64,000 bases of DNA from Zea mays. Lineage: Eukaryota > Streptophyta > Magnoliopsida > Poales > Poaceae. Below the pieces are notes generated by a model. The model was not told the origin of the DNA. It saw only the letters and a program-made list of their open reading frames with translations, and did not search any database. The position numbers were made by a program, and so were the translations under genes. Below, piece after piece: positions 34,146 to 44,767 of this stretch; position 1 is the stretch's first letter; each line of letters opens with the position of its first letter. The DNA lies in contig NC_050097.1 of assembly GCF_902167145.1 (NCBI RefSeq), positions 230,473,034 to 230,537,033 of the forward strand, given 5' to 3'.

Positions 34146-34732
34146 TGTTGGGAACTTGTTCTCAAATGCTTAGAATTAAGAACAAGGCAACATAAAATGT
34201 TAAATGTTAATGTCCTTCGTCTATGAAACATTATTCTCTTTGAGAATAATGAATCCTGGATGAAGGTTGATAAAAGCATAATTACGAAGCTCGAATCTTC
34301 GTAATAAAATTTCAGTAAAAATTATAAAATGACATAAAATAAAAGGTATAAAAGGAATAAGTACATCATAGATGAATTACATTGTATTTTCTTAATATAT
34401 TAAACCATTGAATACAATAATACCTTTGCCTTGGCAAAGAGTAGAATTCCGAGAGATGCGATTGCAATTAATTGAAAGCCTGAACAGGAACGGAATACTG
34501 TTCACTATTTATAGGCACAGGACGCAGCCTGTGAGGAATTACAAGTATGCCCCTTATAAAAACTTACAACATTGACTCAGACCTTTATGGACTAAAAGGT
34601 CATTCTATCTTTAAGTCGGTTTGTAATGCCGAAGCTTTACGAAGAGGAACCTTCGGCTATCTTATACAAACAGCTTCATCCAAGGACCACTTCTTTCTAT
34701 AAGACCTTCGGCGACGAAGCATAGACCCAACA
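34146..34732 (-). repeat. Y 5' LTR
   Basis: The plus strand reads TGTTGGGAACTTGTTCTC to TAGACCCAACA, 587 bases with perfect short ends. A minus-strand TATAAATA is near 34510. It resembles the Z LTR at its inner end (GAGAACAAGTTCCCAACA on the minus strand), so Y and Z belong to related families. Confidence 0.85.
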
Positions 34733-34801
34733 CCAGTTCAATTATGCATTTCTATACTTGCTTTGGTTTGTGTTGGCATCAATCACCAAAAAGGGGGAGA
34801 T

Positions 34802-36131
34802 TGAAAGGAAATTAGGCTTACACCTAGTTCCTAAATGATTTTGGTGGTTGAATTGCCCAACACAAATAATTGGACTAACTAGTTTGCTGTAGTGTACAAG
34901 TTATGCAGGTGCCAAAGGTTCACACTTAGCCAATAAAAAGACCAAGTATTGGGTTCAACAAAAGAGCAAAGGGGCAACCGAAGGCACCTCTGGTCTGGCG
35001 CACCGGACTGTCCGGTATGCCACCGGACAGTGTCCGGTGCACCACCGGACAATGTCCGATGCACTAGAGGACTCCAACTCAAACTCGTCACCTTCGGTAA
35101 AATCCAAAGGCGCTCCGCTATAATTCACCGGACTGTCCGGTGTACACCGGACAGTGTCCGGTGCTCCAAGGAAGAGCGGCCTCTGGAACTCGCCAGCTTC
35201 GGGAATTCGCAACGGCTAGTCCGCTATAATTCACCGGACATGTCCGGTTTACACCGGACTGTCCGGTGTGCCATCGAAGCAACGGATACTTCGGCGCCAA
35301 CGGCTACCTGCAGCGCATTAAATGCGCGCCAGCGCGCGCAGAAGTCAGGCACGCCCATACTGGCGCACCGGACACTCTACAGTACATGTCTGGTGCGCCA
35401 CCGGACATCCAGGCGGGCCCAGAAGACAGTGCTCCAACGGTCGAATCCCAACGGCTTTGGTGACGTGGCTGGCGCACCGGACATGTCCGGTGTGCACCGG
35501 ACTGTCCGGTGCACCATACGACAGTCAGCCCCACCAAACGGCTAGTTTGGTGGTTGGGGCTATAAATAACCCCAACCACCCACCATTCATTGCATCCAAG
35601 TTTTCACACTTCCAACCACTTACAAGAGCTAGGCATTCAATTCTAGACACACTCAAGAGATCAAATCCTCTCCCAACTCCACAAAAGCATTAGTGACTAG
35701 TGAGAGAGATTTGTCGTGTTCTCTCGAGCTCCTGCGCTTGGATCGCTTGCTTTCTTTCTTTGATTCTTCATTGTGATCAACTCACTTGTAATTGAGGCAA
35801 GAGACACCAATCTTGTGGTGGTCCTTGTAGGAACTTTGTGTTCCAAGTGATTGAGAAGAGAAAGCTCACTCGGTCCGAGGGACCGTTTGAGAGAGGGAAA
35901 GGGTTGAAAGAGACCCGGTCTTTGTGACCACCTCAATGGGGAGTAGGTTTGCGAGAACCGAACCTCGGTAAAACAAATCCTTGTGTCTCACCACTTTACT
36001 TGCTTGAGATTTGTTTTACGCCCTCTTGCGGACTCGTTTATATTTCTAACGCTAACCCGGCTTGTAGTTGTGATTATTTTTGAGAATTTCAGTTTCGCCC
36101 TATTCACCCCCCCCCCTCTAGGCGACTATCA
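34802..36131 (+). repeat. S1 3' LTR
   Basis: 1,330 bases from TGAAAGGAAATTAGGC to GGCGACTATCA, followed by the CTCTT duplication. TATAAATA is at 35561. One palindrome unit is missing relative to the 5' LTR. Confidence 0.93.
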
Positions 36132-36241
36132 CTCTTGTATACTCATGATCCGATTCTGAAGATACCTGCTCACATATTTCACTTGGAAAACATTGTCAAA
36201 TCATGTTATTGAGGACCTTCAGAAGCCGAAGGCCCCCAACA
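36132..36241 (-). repeat. Z LTR (3' LTR), second segment
   Basis: Continues the LTR interrupted at 22429, ending GAAGCCGAAGGCCCCCAACA. It matches the outer LTR fragment 39669-39773 almost base for base from TGTATACTCATGATCCG. The neighbouring internal sequence AGGTGCTAC (minus strand) stands where the polypurine tract is expected. Confidence 0.75.
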
Positions 36242-36396
36242 GTAGCACCTCGCAATATTAATTTGCTAAAATGATAAATTCATATTGCGACATGGACGAA
36301 GGCCTTAAGCCGAAGGTCCTCAAAAACACCTTCCCTTTGCTAGAATAGCAACAGTCATTGACAAGCGGGACCCTCCAGTTTTCAACGCACTAGGTG

Positions 36397-36404
36397 TATA
36401 AATA
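36397..36404 (+). promoter_or_regulatory. TATA box of the antisense gene in Z
   Basis: TATAAATA about 150 bases before the ATG of the antisense gene and inside Z's internal region. It points opposite to Z's own LTR promoter. It suggests the gene has its own promoter; activity is inferred. Confidence 0.5.
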
Positions 36405-36548
36405 AGAGCTCACCACGAGTTTATTTGGCACGCTTTATTGCTATCTGCTCTTACTCACTCGACTTTTAGCCCTTGCGCAACAACTCTTGATCGGCTTTTT
36501 AAATTTTTAAGCTTCGGTTTCGAGAGCACTTTCTCAGCATTTTCGAAG

Positions 36549-39500
36549 ATGTCTGAAGATAAGAAAGTTGTTGCTGAATCGAAGCTAAGCCTTTCTGAGG
36601 AGATGCATCTTGACTTTCTTCAATCAATGGCAAAGACAAATACAGAGAAGATTAGCAGAGAGATTTTAGAGGGTTTATCTGAAGACACCGGTGACAGTGA
36701 CAGCTATGATGTGGATAGTGGTGGTGAAGATTCCGAAGATCGACCTTGGCGACCAAGCCATGCGGTTTTTGGGAAATCAAGTATTAAACAAAGCCATCTC
36801 GTCAATATGAGGGGTAGATATTTTCGGGACTTGTCTATTGTGAGGGCTGACGAAGGAGAGAAAACTTGTCCGACTCCAGAGGAGAATGAAATCGTGATAT
36901 TCCGAAGCTTCTTAAAGGTTGGACTGCGGTTTCCTTTGAGCAGTTTTGTTGTAGAAATACTGAAGATATTTGAAATCTGCCTTCATCAAATCACCCCCGA
37001 AGCAATTATAAGGACGGGCATCTTCGTCTGGGCCGTGAGGAGCCAAGGTTTAGAACCAAATGCAAAAAGTTTCTGCAACATACATGAGCTATTGTATGAG
37101 ACAAAACCCTGGGGTAAAGAGCAGTATCACAACAATTTTGGCTGTTACAGCTTCGGGGCCCGGTCTGGGTCAAGCTGTCCCGTGCCAACCTTTCGAAAAA
37201 GATGGCCCGGTGACTGGATGACGGAATGGTTTTATGTGAAGAATGATTTGAAGATACGGGAATATATTAAAGATATCATTATGTGCCCTATCTGGCAACG
37301 CTTCGGCCTTCGAAGGCCGAAGGTGGAAATGGATGAAGCAGCCGAAGAATGCCAGAGAGCCTTCGACACGGTTTGTTCTTTTATTGGGACAAGGGATTTG
37401 GTGCAAGAACACATTGCCTTCAGAGTATGGCCACTTGCGGATAAATGGGAAATGCCGAAGGAAACCGTCAGGGAACCTGACGAAGGTGGACTAGTCAGGC
37501 TAAAATACACATTCAAATACGGAGATAAGTTCGTTGTGCCAGATGATTACTGGTTGAAAAGTATTGAGGCCATAAGCGATGAACTGCTTGGACCATACTC
37601 GAAGGCCGAAGACACTGCACTGTCAGCGGCCTTCGGAGGCCGAAAGAAGAAAAGACTCAACCGAGTATTTGATGCAATTGGGTTTGTCTACCCCGACTAC
37701 CGTTATCCAACGCGGGGTCAAAAAAGAAAGAATACATCTTCTGCGAAGGAAGTTGCTTCAGCTGCTCCTAGCGAGCCGGCGCCGAAGAGGAAAAGGATAA
37801 AGGTTCTCACACACCGGCCACGCTACATTGAACCGGCCACAGTGTCTGAGTTTGTCGGTGAGACCCCTTCGGTCACCGAAGCTAAATAGCCAACTCCCCT
37901 GCCGAATACTGAAGGGCTAGCCAAAGTGCCGGCGACGGAAAAAATAGAAGAATCGAGGGCTGAAGAAATAAAGACATCAGAAATTCTAAGTCCTTCAGCA
38001 AAAATTGAGGTGCCAAAGCCGATGATGACCCCCCAAGAAAAAAAGAATGGTTAATGTACTGGATGTATTGGAGACAATAAAGTCTTCAAGCACTACTCCG
38101 AAGAAATTTGGCGAGACTACCGAAGTGCAAATTGAAGCCTTGGGTGCCGAAGCTTCAAAGCATGAAGCTGAAACTGAAGCTGGGCCTTCAGAGCCCGCCA
38201 AGGTGAAATCCTTGGAAGCCGAAGAAATAGAAACAACGGAACAAATTTTGGCTGAAGAAACTGGCACTGCCGCCCCCGAAGCATTTTCCGAAGCTTCCGA
38301 TTATATTTTACGACATGCCTCGGGGAAAAATTGACTGAAGAAGAGATTTTTGAAGCTAAACATTATGCCCGAGAACTGAAGTATCCAAAAGGGGCCTTAG
38401 TGTTCAATGGCACAGACGAAGATGACTTCTTATACTGCCTCCCAGACAACAAAGAATTATCTGTCTGTCGGGAGATGGCTAGAAGTATGGGGTTCCCGAA
38501 GCTTGAAGCTGGCCTCTGCGCTATGACGAAGGACGATCTTGCAGATAGCCTCGCATATAATAGTCTGAAGGTATGAAAATTGTATATTTTGAAGTTTATA
38601 AATTTTGAATTATTCTTTTATTCTTATACTAATTCTTTTCATATAGGGTTTAATACTTAGCAACGCTTTGAGAGCGCAAAAGAATGCCGAAGACGAGAGC
38701 TACAATATTGCTTTCAACAACCTACGAACAGAGGTTATTAAGCTGAGGAACGAAGCTTTGGAAAAAGATAAAATTCTGCTTACATTGGTGGATAAAATAA
38801 AGGAAGACAAAGCTACTTTTAAAGCTCAAGCTGAAGCTCAGAAGCGCGAAATTGAGGACCTTCGGAAACAGCTAACCAGAGCTAAAGAGGAACGCATGCT
38901 TGAAGAAACAAAACGAGAAATTAGTGAACAATGGGCAAATCATTTGGAATAAAACGTTAAAGAGCTTCGTTCATTCAAGAAAAGGTACTATGAAAAATCT
39001 ATGGAATGTGTTAAGAAAGTAAGAACCAGCTTCGCCAGCGTTGGCGCTTTCTCAAGTGAAGAGAAATTCATAAGGGGTGACCCCGAAGGCCCAATTGAAT
39101 GGATCAGCCATGAAGCTGAAGCCTTTGAAGAAATTTTGAGTAGTCGTGGAGACATATGTGCCTTTTCGGGTGCCAGGGGGATTGCTACCATTTTGGAGAG
39201 GAAAGGCTGTGACCATGTGAAATTCTTGGCACAATCCGAAGCCGCCTTATCCTCTGAAGATATGAAAGACCCATCGGCCGAAGCGAGCCTGGTCGGTGGA
39301 AAAATTTTCACCGACATCTGGGGCAATGGTGGCCGGGAAATGGCCCAAGAAATTATACGAAAAAGCGAAAAAGGCATTCATGACGCTAGAAAAGTAGCAG
39401 AGGCCGCTGAGAAAAGTGCAGAGCCCGAAGGGCAAATAGGTATTGACTAGTGGTTTTTGGCTCTTTGTAATTTTTTGATTTCGAACTTGTTTACGGTTTG

Positions 39501-39683
39501 TAATAGTAATATAGTTGTATCTTCTTCTCCCTCAGAACCTGCCGAGCCATCTGCGGACCCCCACGCGAAGGGGGACGACGAAATTAGGAAAATGGCCGAA
39601 GCCATCATGGATAAAGTTGTTGATCAGCTACTAAGCGAAGCTGCAGAAGTAGTTCTAAGGGAAGATTATGTATACTCATGATC
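36549..39683 (+). pseudogene. Z antisense multi-exon gene (putative gypsy-type transposon protein)
   Basis: ATG at 36549 opens MSEDKKVVAESK; the open frame extends upstream without another ATG. An acidic region precedes a conserved block (FRSFLKVGLRFPLSSFVVEI, then NIHELLYETKPWG and GDWMTEWFYVK) of the kind annotated as putative gypsy-type transposon domain (PF04195). A basic KRKRIK segment follows. TAG at 37887 is premature, since the same frame reads on to 38053. Similarity continues in shifted frames through Glu/Ala-rich sequence and a coiled coil (38668-38952), broken by a stop at 38950, to 39683. Introns at 38571-38646 (GT-AG) and 39440-39535 (GT-AG, phase preserved) are clear. The gene runs opposite to Z, like the antisense ORFs of Tat elements. 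Confidence 0.75.
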
Positions 39684-39773
39684 CGATTCCGAAGATACCT
39701 GCTCACATATTTCACTTGGAAAACATTGTCAAATCATATTTTTAGGACCTTCAGAAGCCGAAGGCCCCCAACA
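39669..39773 (-). repeat. Z 5' LTR remnant (outer 105 bases)
   Basis: TGTATACTCATGATCCG to GGCCCCCAACA, followed by TCAGT. The rest of this LTR plus gag and pol are missing; the deletion joins at about 39668/39669, and the last antisense codons run into it (stop TGA at 39681). Confidence 0.8.
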
Positions 39774-39778
39774 TCAGT

Positions 39779-40283
39779 ATATATCATAAACTAGTTCTAA
39801 CGAGTTTAGCTGCATGACTGTTGGAGTGATCCTATATTTATGGAGGAAATAAAGCATTAAATACGATTTTTTCTTTCCATGCATACCAATATATTTCCTT
39901 TCATCGTACATTTTTGTCATCCTAATTTTGTGCGCATGGAGTAGGTAACATATTTTTACGCAGTGTGCCGAATTACATAAATAACTACACCGTATAGCAT
40001 AACTAGTATAATTATATATCATAAATTGGTCCTGATGAGCCTAGCTCCATGGTTGTTGCAGAGATCCTATATTTATGTAGAAAATAAAGTATTTAAAATA
40101 GAAATCTCCACATATCTATTTTCTAAATTTACGCACATGCAGTGAAACGTGTTTGACTCATGCATGCCTTCCTATTTTTTTGTGCGCACAGACGTAGAGT
40201 GTGATAGCGCACCCGACAAGTTTCTCTAATTATTTGAAGCCTAACGCTTCTAATGTACCGATCATATATAAATATATATAGTA
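39779..40283 (+). mobile_element. element D, right part
   Basis: Continues element D after Z: TATATATCATAAACTAGTTC, another copy of the roughly 235-bp unit at 39950, and a family right end TTCTCTAATTATTTGAAGCC then CGCTTCTAATGTACCG before a TA-rich tract. Positions 40284-40372 match 46895-46980, the sequence flanking element C, so the similarity extends past the element. Confidence 0.7.
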
Positions 40284-40372
40284 GAGAGCATCCAGTGGTC
40301 TATCCAGACGCACCAGCCAAAGTCTTGATGGTCTGTTGTATCGTCGTCCGGCCATGGAATGGCCAAGCACAC

Positions 40373-41310
40373 AAGGGCAGTCCTTCCACAAAATCCATGC
40401 TGATAGTTTGCCAAGCACCTTTAGGAATAGGCAAAGGTTGGAGAAGTCCTGGATATTTAGTTCTCTCATATTTTGCTTGCTGGCAAACTGCACAAGACTG
40501 GACAAATTGTTGCACTGTATTTTTTAGCCCATACCAAGCAACCAGTTGTTTGACCTGATGGTAAGTAGCTGGAACCCTGAATGTCCTCCCACTGGTGATG
40601 TATGTAGAGCCACCAACACATTATGGTGCATTGTAGTATTACTGCCCAACCAAATTCTTCCTTTATAGCACAACAATCCCTCATAAAAGGAGAAATGAGG
40701 TATTGTTGTTTTGTCCACTGTCAAATTTTCTATCAGTTTGCAAGCAACTTCATCAGCCAAATACCCATCCACAATCTCTTGACACCAACTAGGCTGGACT
40801 ACTGATATGGAAGAACACAACACTTCTTCGTGATTTCGCCTGGATAGTGCATCAGCCACTTTGTTGTGAACTCCTTGTTTATAAACTACTTTGTACTTTA
40901 AACCCAACAACTTGGTGAATACCCTCTGTCGCCAATGGGTATGCAATCTTTGATCATTTAAATGCACAAGACTCTTTTGATCAGTAAAAATGACAAACTC
41001 ATCATGCAATAAATAAGGTCTCCACTGCTCCAAAGCTACCAAAATAGCCATATATTCTTTTTCATAAGTGGATAATCCCTGAATTTTAGGACCTAAAGCT
41101 TTGCTAATGAAAGCTAAAGGGTGTCCCTCTTGCAACAAAACATCCCCCACACCTATCTTACATGCATCAGTCTCAATGCAAAAAGGTTTAGTAAAGTCAG
41201 GCAAGGCCAACACTGGTGCACTGCAAAGGGCCTGCTTAATGGCTGCAAAAGAAACTTCATGTTCTGAAGTCCAAACAAAGAGCACTCCTTTTTCAACAAT
41301 TCAGTCAAGG
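40373..41310 (-). pseudogene. chromovirus RNase H and integrase N-terminal region
   Basis: From about 41300 down: VFVWTSEHEVSFAAIKQALC, then FCIETDACKIGVGDVLLQEG (RNase H start), VIFTDQKSLVHLNDQRLHT and NKVADALSRRNHEE. The integrase zinc-binding region follows (VALHTSPVGGHSGF, then CAVCQQAKYERTKYPGLLQP) and the first catalytic segment, AWQTISMDFVEGLP, where coding ends. A frameshift near 40530 separates the two integrase parts. The remaining DDE residues are lost. Confidence 0.8.
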
Positions 41311-42600
41311 GCTTTGTAATAACAGCAAAATACTTGAAAATTTTCTATAATAACCAGCAAGTCCCAAAAATCTTATCAACTCCTTCACATTAGCAGGGCT
41401 AGGCCAGTTCAAAACTGCTTCAATCTTAGCACTATCAGTAGTCACTCCAGCCTCACTAATGACACGTCCCAAATAGGCAATAGATCTCTGAGCAAAGTGA
41501 CATTTGGCAAGTTTAATATGTCAATGCTCTTGCTGTAGCAACGCAAAAACTGCTGCCAAGTGTTCCACATGCTCTTCATAGGTTTTACTATACACCAAAA
41601 TATCATCAAAAATATTAAAACACATTTTCTCAACAATGGGGCAAGTGTAGTGTTCATGGCTCCTTGAAAAGTACCCGGAGCTCCCAAAAGACCAAAGGGC
41701 GTAACAACAAACTCAAAATGCCCAGCATGTGTCTGAAATGCAGTTTTAAACTCCTCTCCAGCTTTCAATCGTACTTGATGGTAACCAAAAATGAGGTCCA
41801 AGGTAGAAAACCAACTAGCCCCAGATAATTCATCAATTAACTGATCAAAAACTGGTAGAGGTAATTTGCTTTTGACAGTTAAGGCATTTAAGTAACGATA
41901 ATCGACACAAAATCGATAAGATCCATCTTTCTTGCGAACCAAAAGAACAGGAGAACTAAAGGGGGATGAACTGGTTCTGATTATACCTTGCTGCAGCATA
42001 GACTCCACTTGCTTCTCAATCTCATCTTTCAATGAGGAAGCATACCTATATGGTCTAACCATGACAGGCTTAACTCCTGATATCAAAGGAAAAAAGTGAT
42101 CACAAGACCTTAATGGAGGCAATGACAATGGAGCAGACAAAACATCAGAAAACTTATCCAACAAGGCAGTAATCTCAGGTAACATGGTTGTTGCAGTTTG
42201 TGTGCCTTTAGAAGAAGCAACAGCAGCAATGTGAATCAACAATTCCTCACTACTGCAGTGACTTAAACCATATAGAACCATTGAAGATCCTTGGTAAGTA
42301 ATAGACATCCATCTTTGACGCCAATGAATCCTCATAGGACTATGAAACTCCAACCAATCCATACCTAGAATGAGGTCATAGTTGTGAAGAGGCAACACTT
42401 TCAGATCGTGATGGAACACCAACCCTTAAATAGACCACTCAGCTTGAACCCATAACGAAGAACACTGCATCAAATTTCCATTGGCCACTTTTACCGCTAC
42501 GTGTGTGTCCTGAAGTAATACAGAAGATAATTTGGGTAACACAAGCTAACTTACAAAAGAGTGTGTGCTTCCAGAATCAATGAGAATAGAGATGTCCGTT
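41311..42600 (-). pseudogene. chromovirus protease and reverse transcriptase
   Basis: The protease core ILIDSGSTHSFVS is near 42550-42590, and DLILGMDWLEFHSPMRIHW near 42310-42385. The RT follows with PVLLVRKKDGSYRFCVDYRY, LPVFDQLIDELSGASWFSTL and FVVTPFGLLGAPGTFQ. A frameshift just before the catalytic YxDD region, near 41630, and a stop near 42427 disable it. Confidence 0.8.
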
Positions 42601-42689
42601 TGCTGCATAACCCCTACAAACTGCAACACTCCTGAAGATGAACTCCCAAGAACTGTTTCAGACAGTAGAACTGAAAACAATTGCTCTTC

Positions 42690-43934
42690 AGGATGGACTG
42701 AAGAATGGGTTGGGATGACACTTCATCAACAGCAAACAGTACAAACACTTACTGCATTGCCTGTAACTGCACAGTTGCCCCACAGGAGTGAACATGTGCC
42801 ACTTTTCTGCACATTGATCACACAACCCTTTAGCCCTTCTGTAAGCCCGCGGGGCTGTCATTTTGTCCTCCACAGACCTGGACTGCCCAGGAATGCGTTT
42901 GTCTGGTGCAGTAAACCCCGACTTCTCTCTCCAGTAGGTGGCGACGGCAAAGGAAAAGGCCCTTTATGCCTAGACTTGGCCCATGACACCGGACCACCCA
43001 GCGGCCAATCCTTGCGACGCACTGGTTCAGATACCTCCTCCTGCAGTAGTGCCAGCGTGCACGCGGTGTCCAAGTCCCCCGGATGTTGCACCATCACCAC
43101 TGCCCGAACATCCTCATGCAAACCCTCCACAAATCTTGTCGTAAAATACAAGGGGTCTGTCATTGCTTCATATGCTGACAACTGGTCCATCAATGTGGAG
43201 AAACGAGCAATATACTCTTCAACTGACCCAGTTTGCCTGATCCTAAACAGTTGCCTTAATAATGCTTGGTGTTGGTCCCTACCAAAACGATCCATCAGCG
43301 GCTTACAGAACAAGGGCCAACGCAGCTCCACATATCTTCTCTAAATCGCCTGAAACTAGCAAGCTACCGTAGGTGACAGATGCATAGATATAACCCGAAT
43401 CCAGACAGCGGGATCCACCTGATACACCTCAAAATATGATTCACATTGAGATATCCACAACCTGGGATTGTCACCCTCAAAAGCTGGGAAAGGCAGATTA
43501 GGTAACTTGCCTAAGGAACTGAACCCAGAATCCCCATGCCTCCCTCTGGGCACATCATACATAGGGTTTGGATCCTGAATACCAGGAGATACAGGAGGAA
43601 AAGTAAACTGATGATTACCCTTCGCTGGTTCCGGTACGTAGGTGAGCACCGATCCAAAAGTTGAATCTCTGAACTTTGTGTCATCGCGATGGTCGATCAT
43701 ACCATCGTTTGTCGATCCAATCAACTGGCGAGAAGGGATGTCCCCAGGTTTCTGCAGCAACGCCGGCTCGACCATCGGCTCCATCGATGCGCGATCCCAC
43801 AGCTTGTTCAACTTGCGGACCTCCAACTTGACATCTTCCATAGCTGCATCCACCTTCGGCTTCCACGCGGACAGCTCGGTCCCGACGGCTTCCAGCGTGA
43901 CGATGCGCTCATCATGGTATGAAGCCAACTCCAT
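42690..43934 (-). pseudogene. chromovirus gag
   Basis: ATG at 43934 starts MELASYHDERIVTLEAVGTE, a coiled-coil-like leader. FPAFEGDNPRLWISQCESYF and VYQVDPAVWIRVISMHLSPT are the gag core. A stop follows near 43356. Similarity continues (WPLFCKPLMDRFGRDQHQAL, VEEYIARFSTLMDQLSAYEA, RFVEGLHEDVRAVVMVQHP), then another frame holds a zinc-knuckle-like CDQCAEKWHMF near 42800. At least two disruptions. Confidence 0.75.
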
Positions 43935-44082
43935 GAACTTTTTCTCCCACTTCTAATCCATCACCGAGAACCGTTTCTCCAACTACCTTGGTGTTGACAT
44001 CCATTGCTCCAAGTCGCCTCTAAAGACGGGTAAAGTGCTCGTGGTGATGAACGGGCTCCAGCGCGAAGACGACCAAGATCGA

Positions 44083-44095
44083 GAATCTGATACCA
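44083..44095 (-). other. chromovirus primer-binding site
   Basis: The minus strand reads TGGTATCAGATTC, similar to tRNA-Met primer sites, two bases after an LTR end TTGCA (plus-strand TG at 44098). The LTR extends right to about 44520, where its start is not sharply defined. Confidence 0.7.
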
Positions 44096-44767
44096 AATGC
44101 AATCAACCAACTCAGGAAGGTAAGGAATAGTAGATGAACAAGATAGAAAAGCAATAGAGAAGAACGGGGAGCAGAGTTGGTTTGGTATTAGGTAGGGAAA
44201 CAGAAATCTATTACACTTTTTTGATACCCTCTACTCTCTCTCTCTCTTCCCAGATACTTTTCCCCCTCCCTTACACGCCTGATAAGGCCACACACCACAC
44301 CACGCTTGGCTGCAACACAACCTCTAGGCCGTCACCCAGTCAGGCCCACTCACTCGGATAGTTGGCTTGCGAATTCTTCCTCCTTTCTTTGGCCCAGCTT
44401 CATTCTCTTTGTCACTTGGACGACCCACCTCTTCAAACTCCAGTCCTGGTGCCACACTGCTCACAATGTTCTTGTTCCTTTCAATTTCATCTATGTTTTT
44501 TCATGCTCCCGCCACACAACGCATGACTAAATTCAATAATCAAAATCCCAATAAGAGCTAGGTTGCCAAACTACACCTAGATTATAATCTAACCTGAAAC
44601 AAATTAAGAGGCACTTTAATTACCTTTTTGGATTAAATTTCATCTATAAAGTACTAGTTAAAGTGAACATTCCAGTCCTCAAAGTTTGCCTTTTGAGTGG
44701 CATTCGATCATGAGCGGGATATTATCAACCATATGCAGTCCAGTAGCTGCATCGTGCATTATATTAT

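Larger units (their letters stand above)
30498..34732 (-). mobile_element. Y: Tat-type Ty3/gypsy retrotransposon, gag-less and 3'-truncated
   Basis: On the minus strand: LTR (34732 to 34146), primer-binding site, short leader, then pol directly. The right LTR end CCCAACA abuts S1 sequence (AGTTCAATTATGC). At the left the element stops within or just after the integrase, with no polypurine tract or 3' LTR, and S1 sequence resumes near 30498. No target duplication can be shown, since one end is missing. Two parts are absent: gag, between leader and protease, and everything after the integrase. Confidence 0.8.
22430..36131 (+). mobile_element. S1: Sirevirus (Ty1/copia) retrotransposon with both LTRs
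   Basis: Two LTRs (22430-23775 and 34802-36131) enclose gag-pol on the plus strand. A perfect CTCTT duplication flanks the element (22425-22429 and 36132-36136). It has a tRNA-Met-type primer-binding site, a CCHC gag with a long coiled-coil extension, a copia-order pol (protease, integrase, reverse transcriptase, RNase H), repeated polypurine tracts after pol and palindrome-rich LTRs. These are hallmarks of the Opie/Ji-type Sireviruses. Two stops in gag and two frameshifts early in pol disable it. A Tat element (Y) is inserted in the 3' non-coding region. Confidence 0.92.
21843..39773 (-). mobile_element. Z: Tat-lineage (cinful/zeon-like) retrotransposon, internally deleted
   Basis: The outer ends are TGTTGGGGAC at 21843 and GGCCCCCAACA at 39773, flanked by a perfect TCAGT duplication (21838-21842 and 39774-39778). 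The left LTR is split by Sirevirus S1. Read on the minus strand the LTR begins TGTTGGGGGCCTTCGGCTTC, in the style of maize cinful/zeon elements, and holds a minus-strand TATAAATA near 22204. The other LTR keeps only its outer 105 bases (39669-39773). Between them gag and pol are gone. What remains (36242-39668) is dominated by a spliced gene antisense to the element, next to its 3' LTR. Confidence 0.75.
40373..44520 (-). mobile_element. truncated Ty3/gypsy chromovirus (Reina-like)
   Basis: Minus strand: a short LTR (about 44520 to 44098), primer-binding site, gag, protease-RT and RNase H-integrase. It breaks off in the integrase core near 40373, where a 90-base match to the flank of element C ends. 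The gag type, the RT type and the short LTR suggest a Reina-like chromovirus; the clade is uncertain without a tree. Frameshifts and stops show an old, dead copy. The chromodomain and 3' LTR are missing. Confidence 0.75.

Noticed and set aside
36438..36548. Extending the Z antisense protein 37 residues upstream
   Set aside because: The extension begins with TTG, not ATG. The first ATG after the TATA box in this frame is 36549.
36132..39773. A small plus-strand retrotransposon with 105-bp LTRs around the Z gene
   Set aside because: Removing S1 by its CTCTT duplication restores a full Z LTR starting at 21843, and the TCAGT duplication places the outer boundaries at 21843 and 39773.
42565..43344. 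Plus-strand ORF of 259 residues
   Set aside because: It is antisense to the chromovirus gag and zinc-knuckle region and shows no domain.
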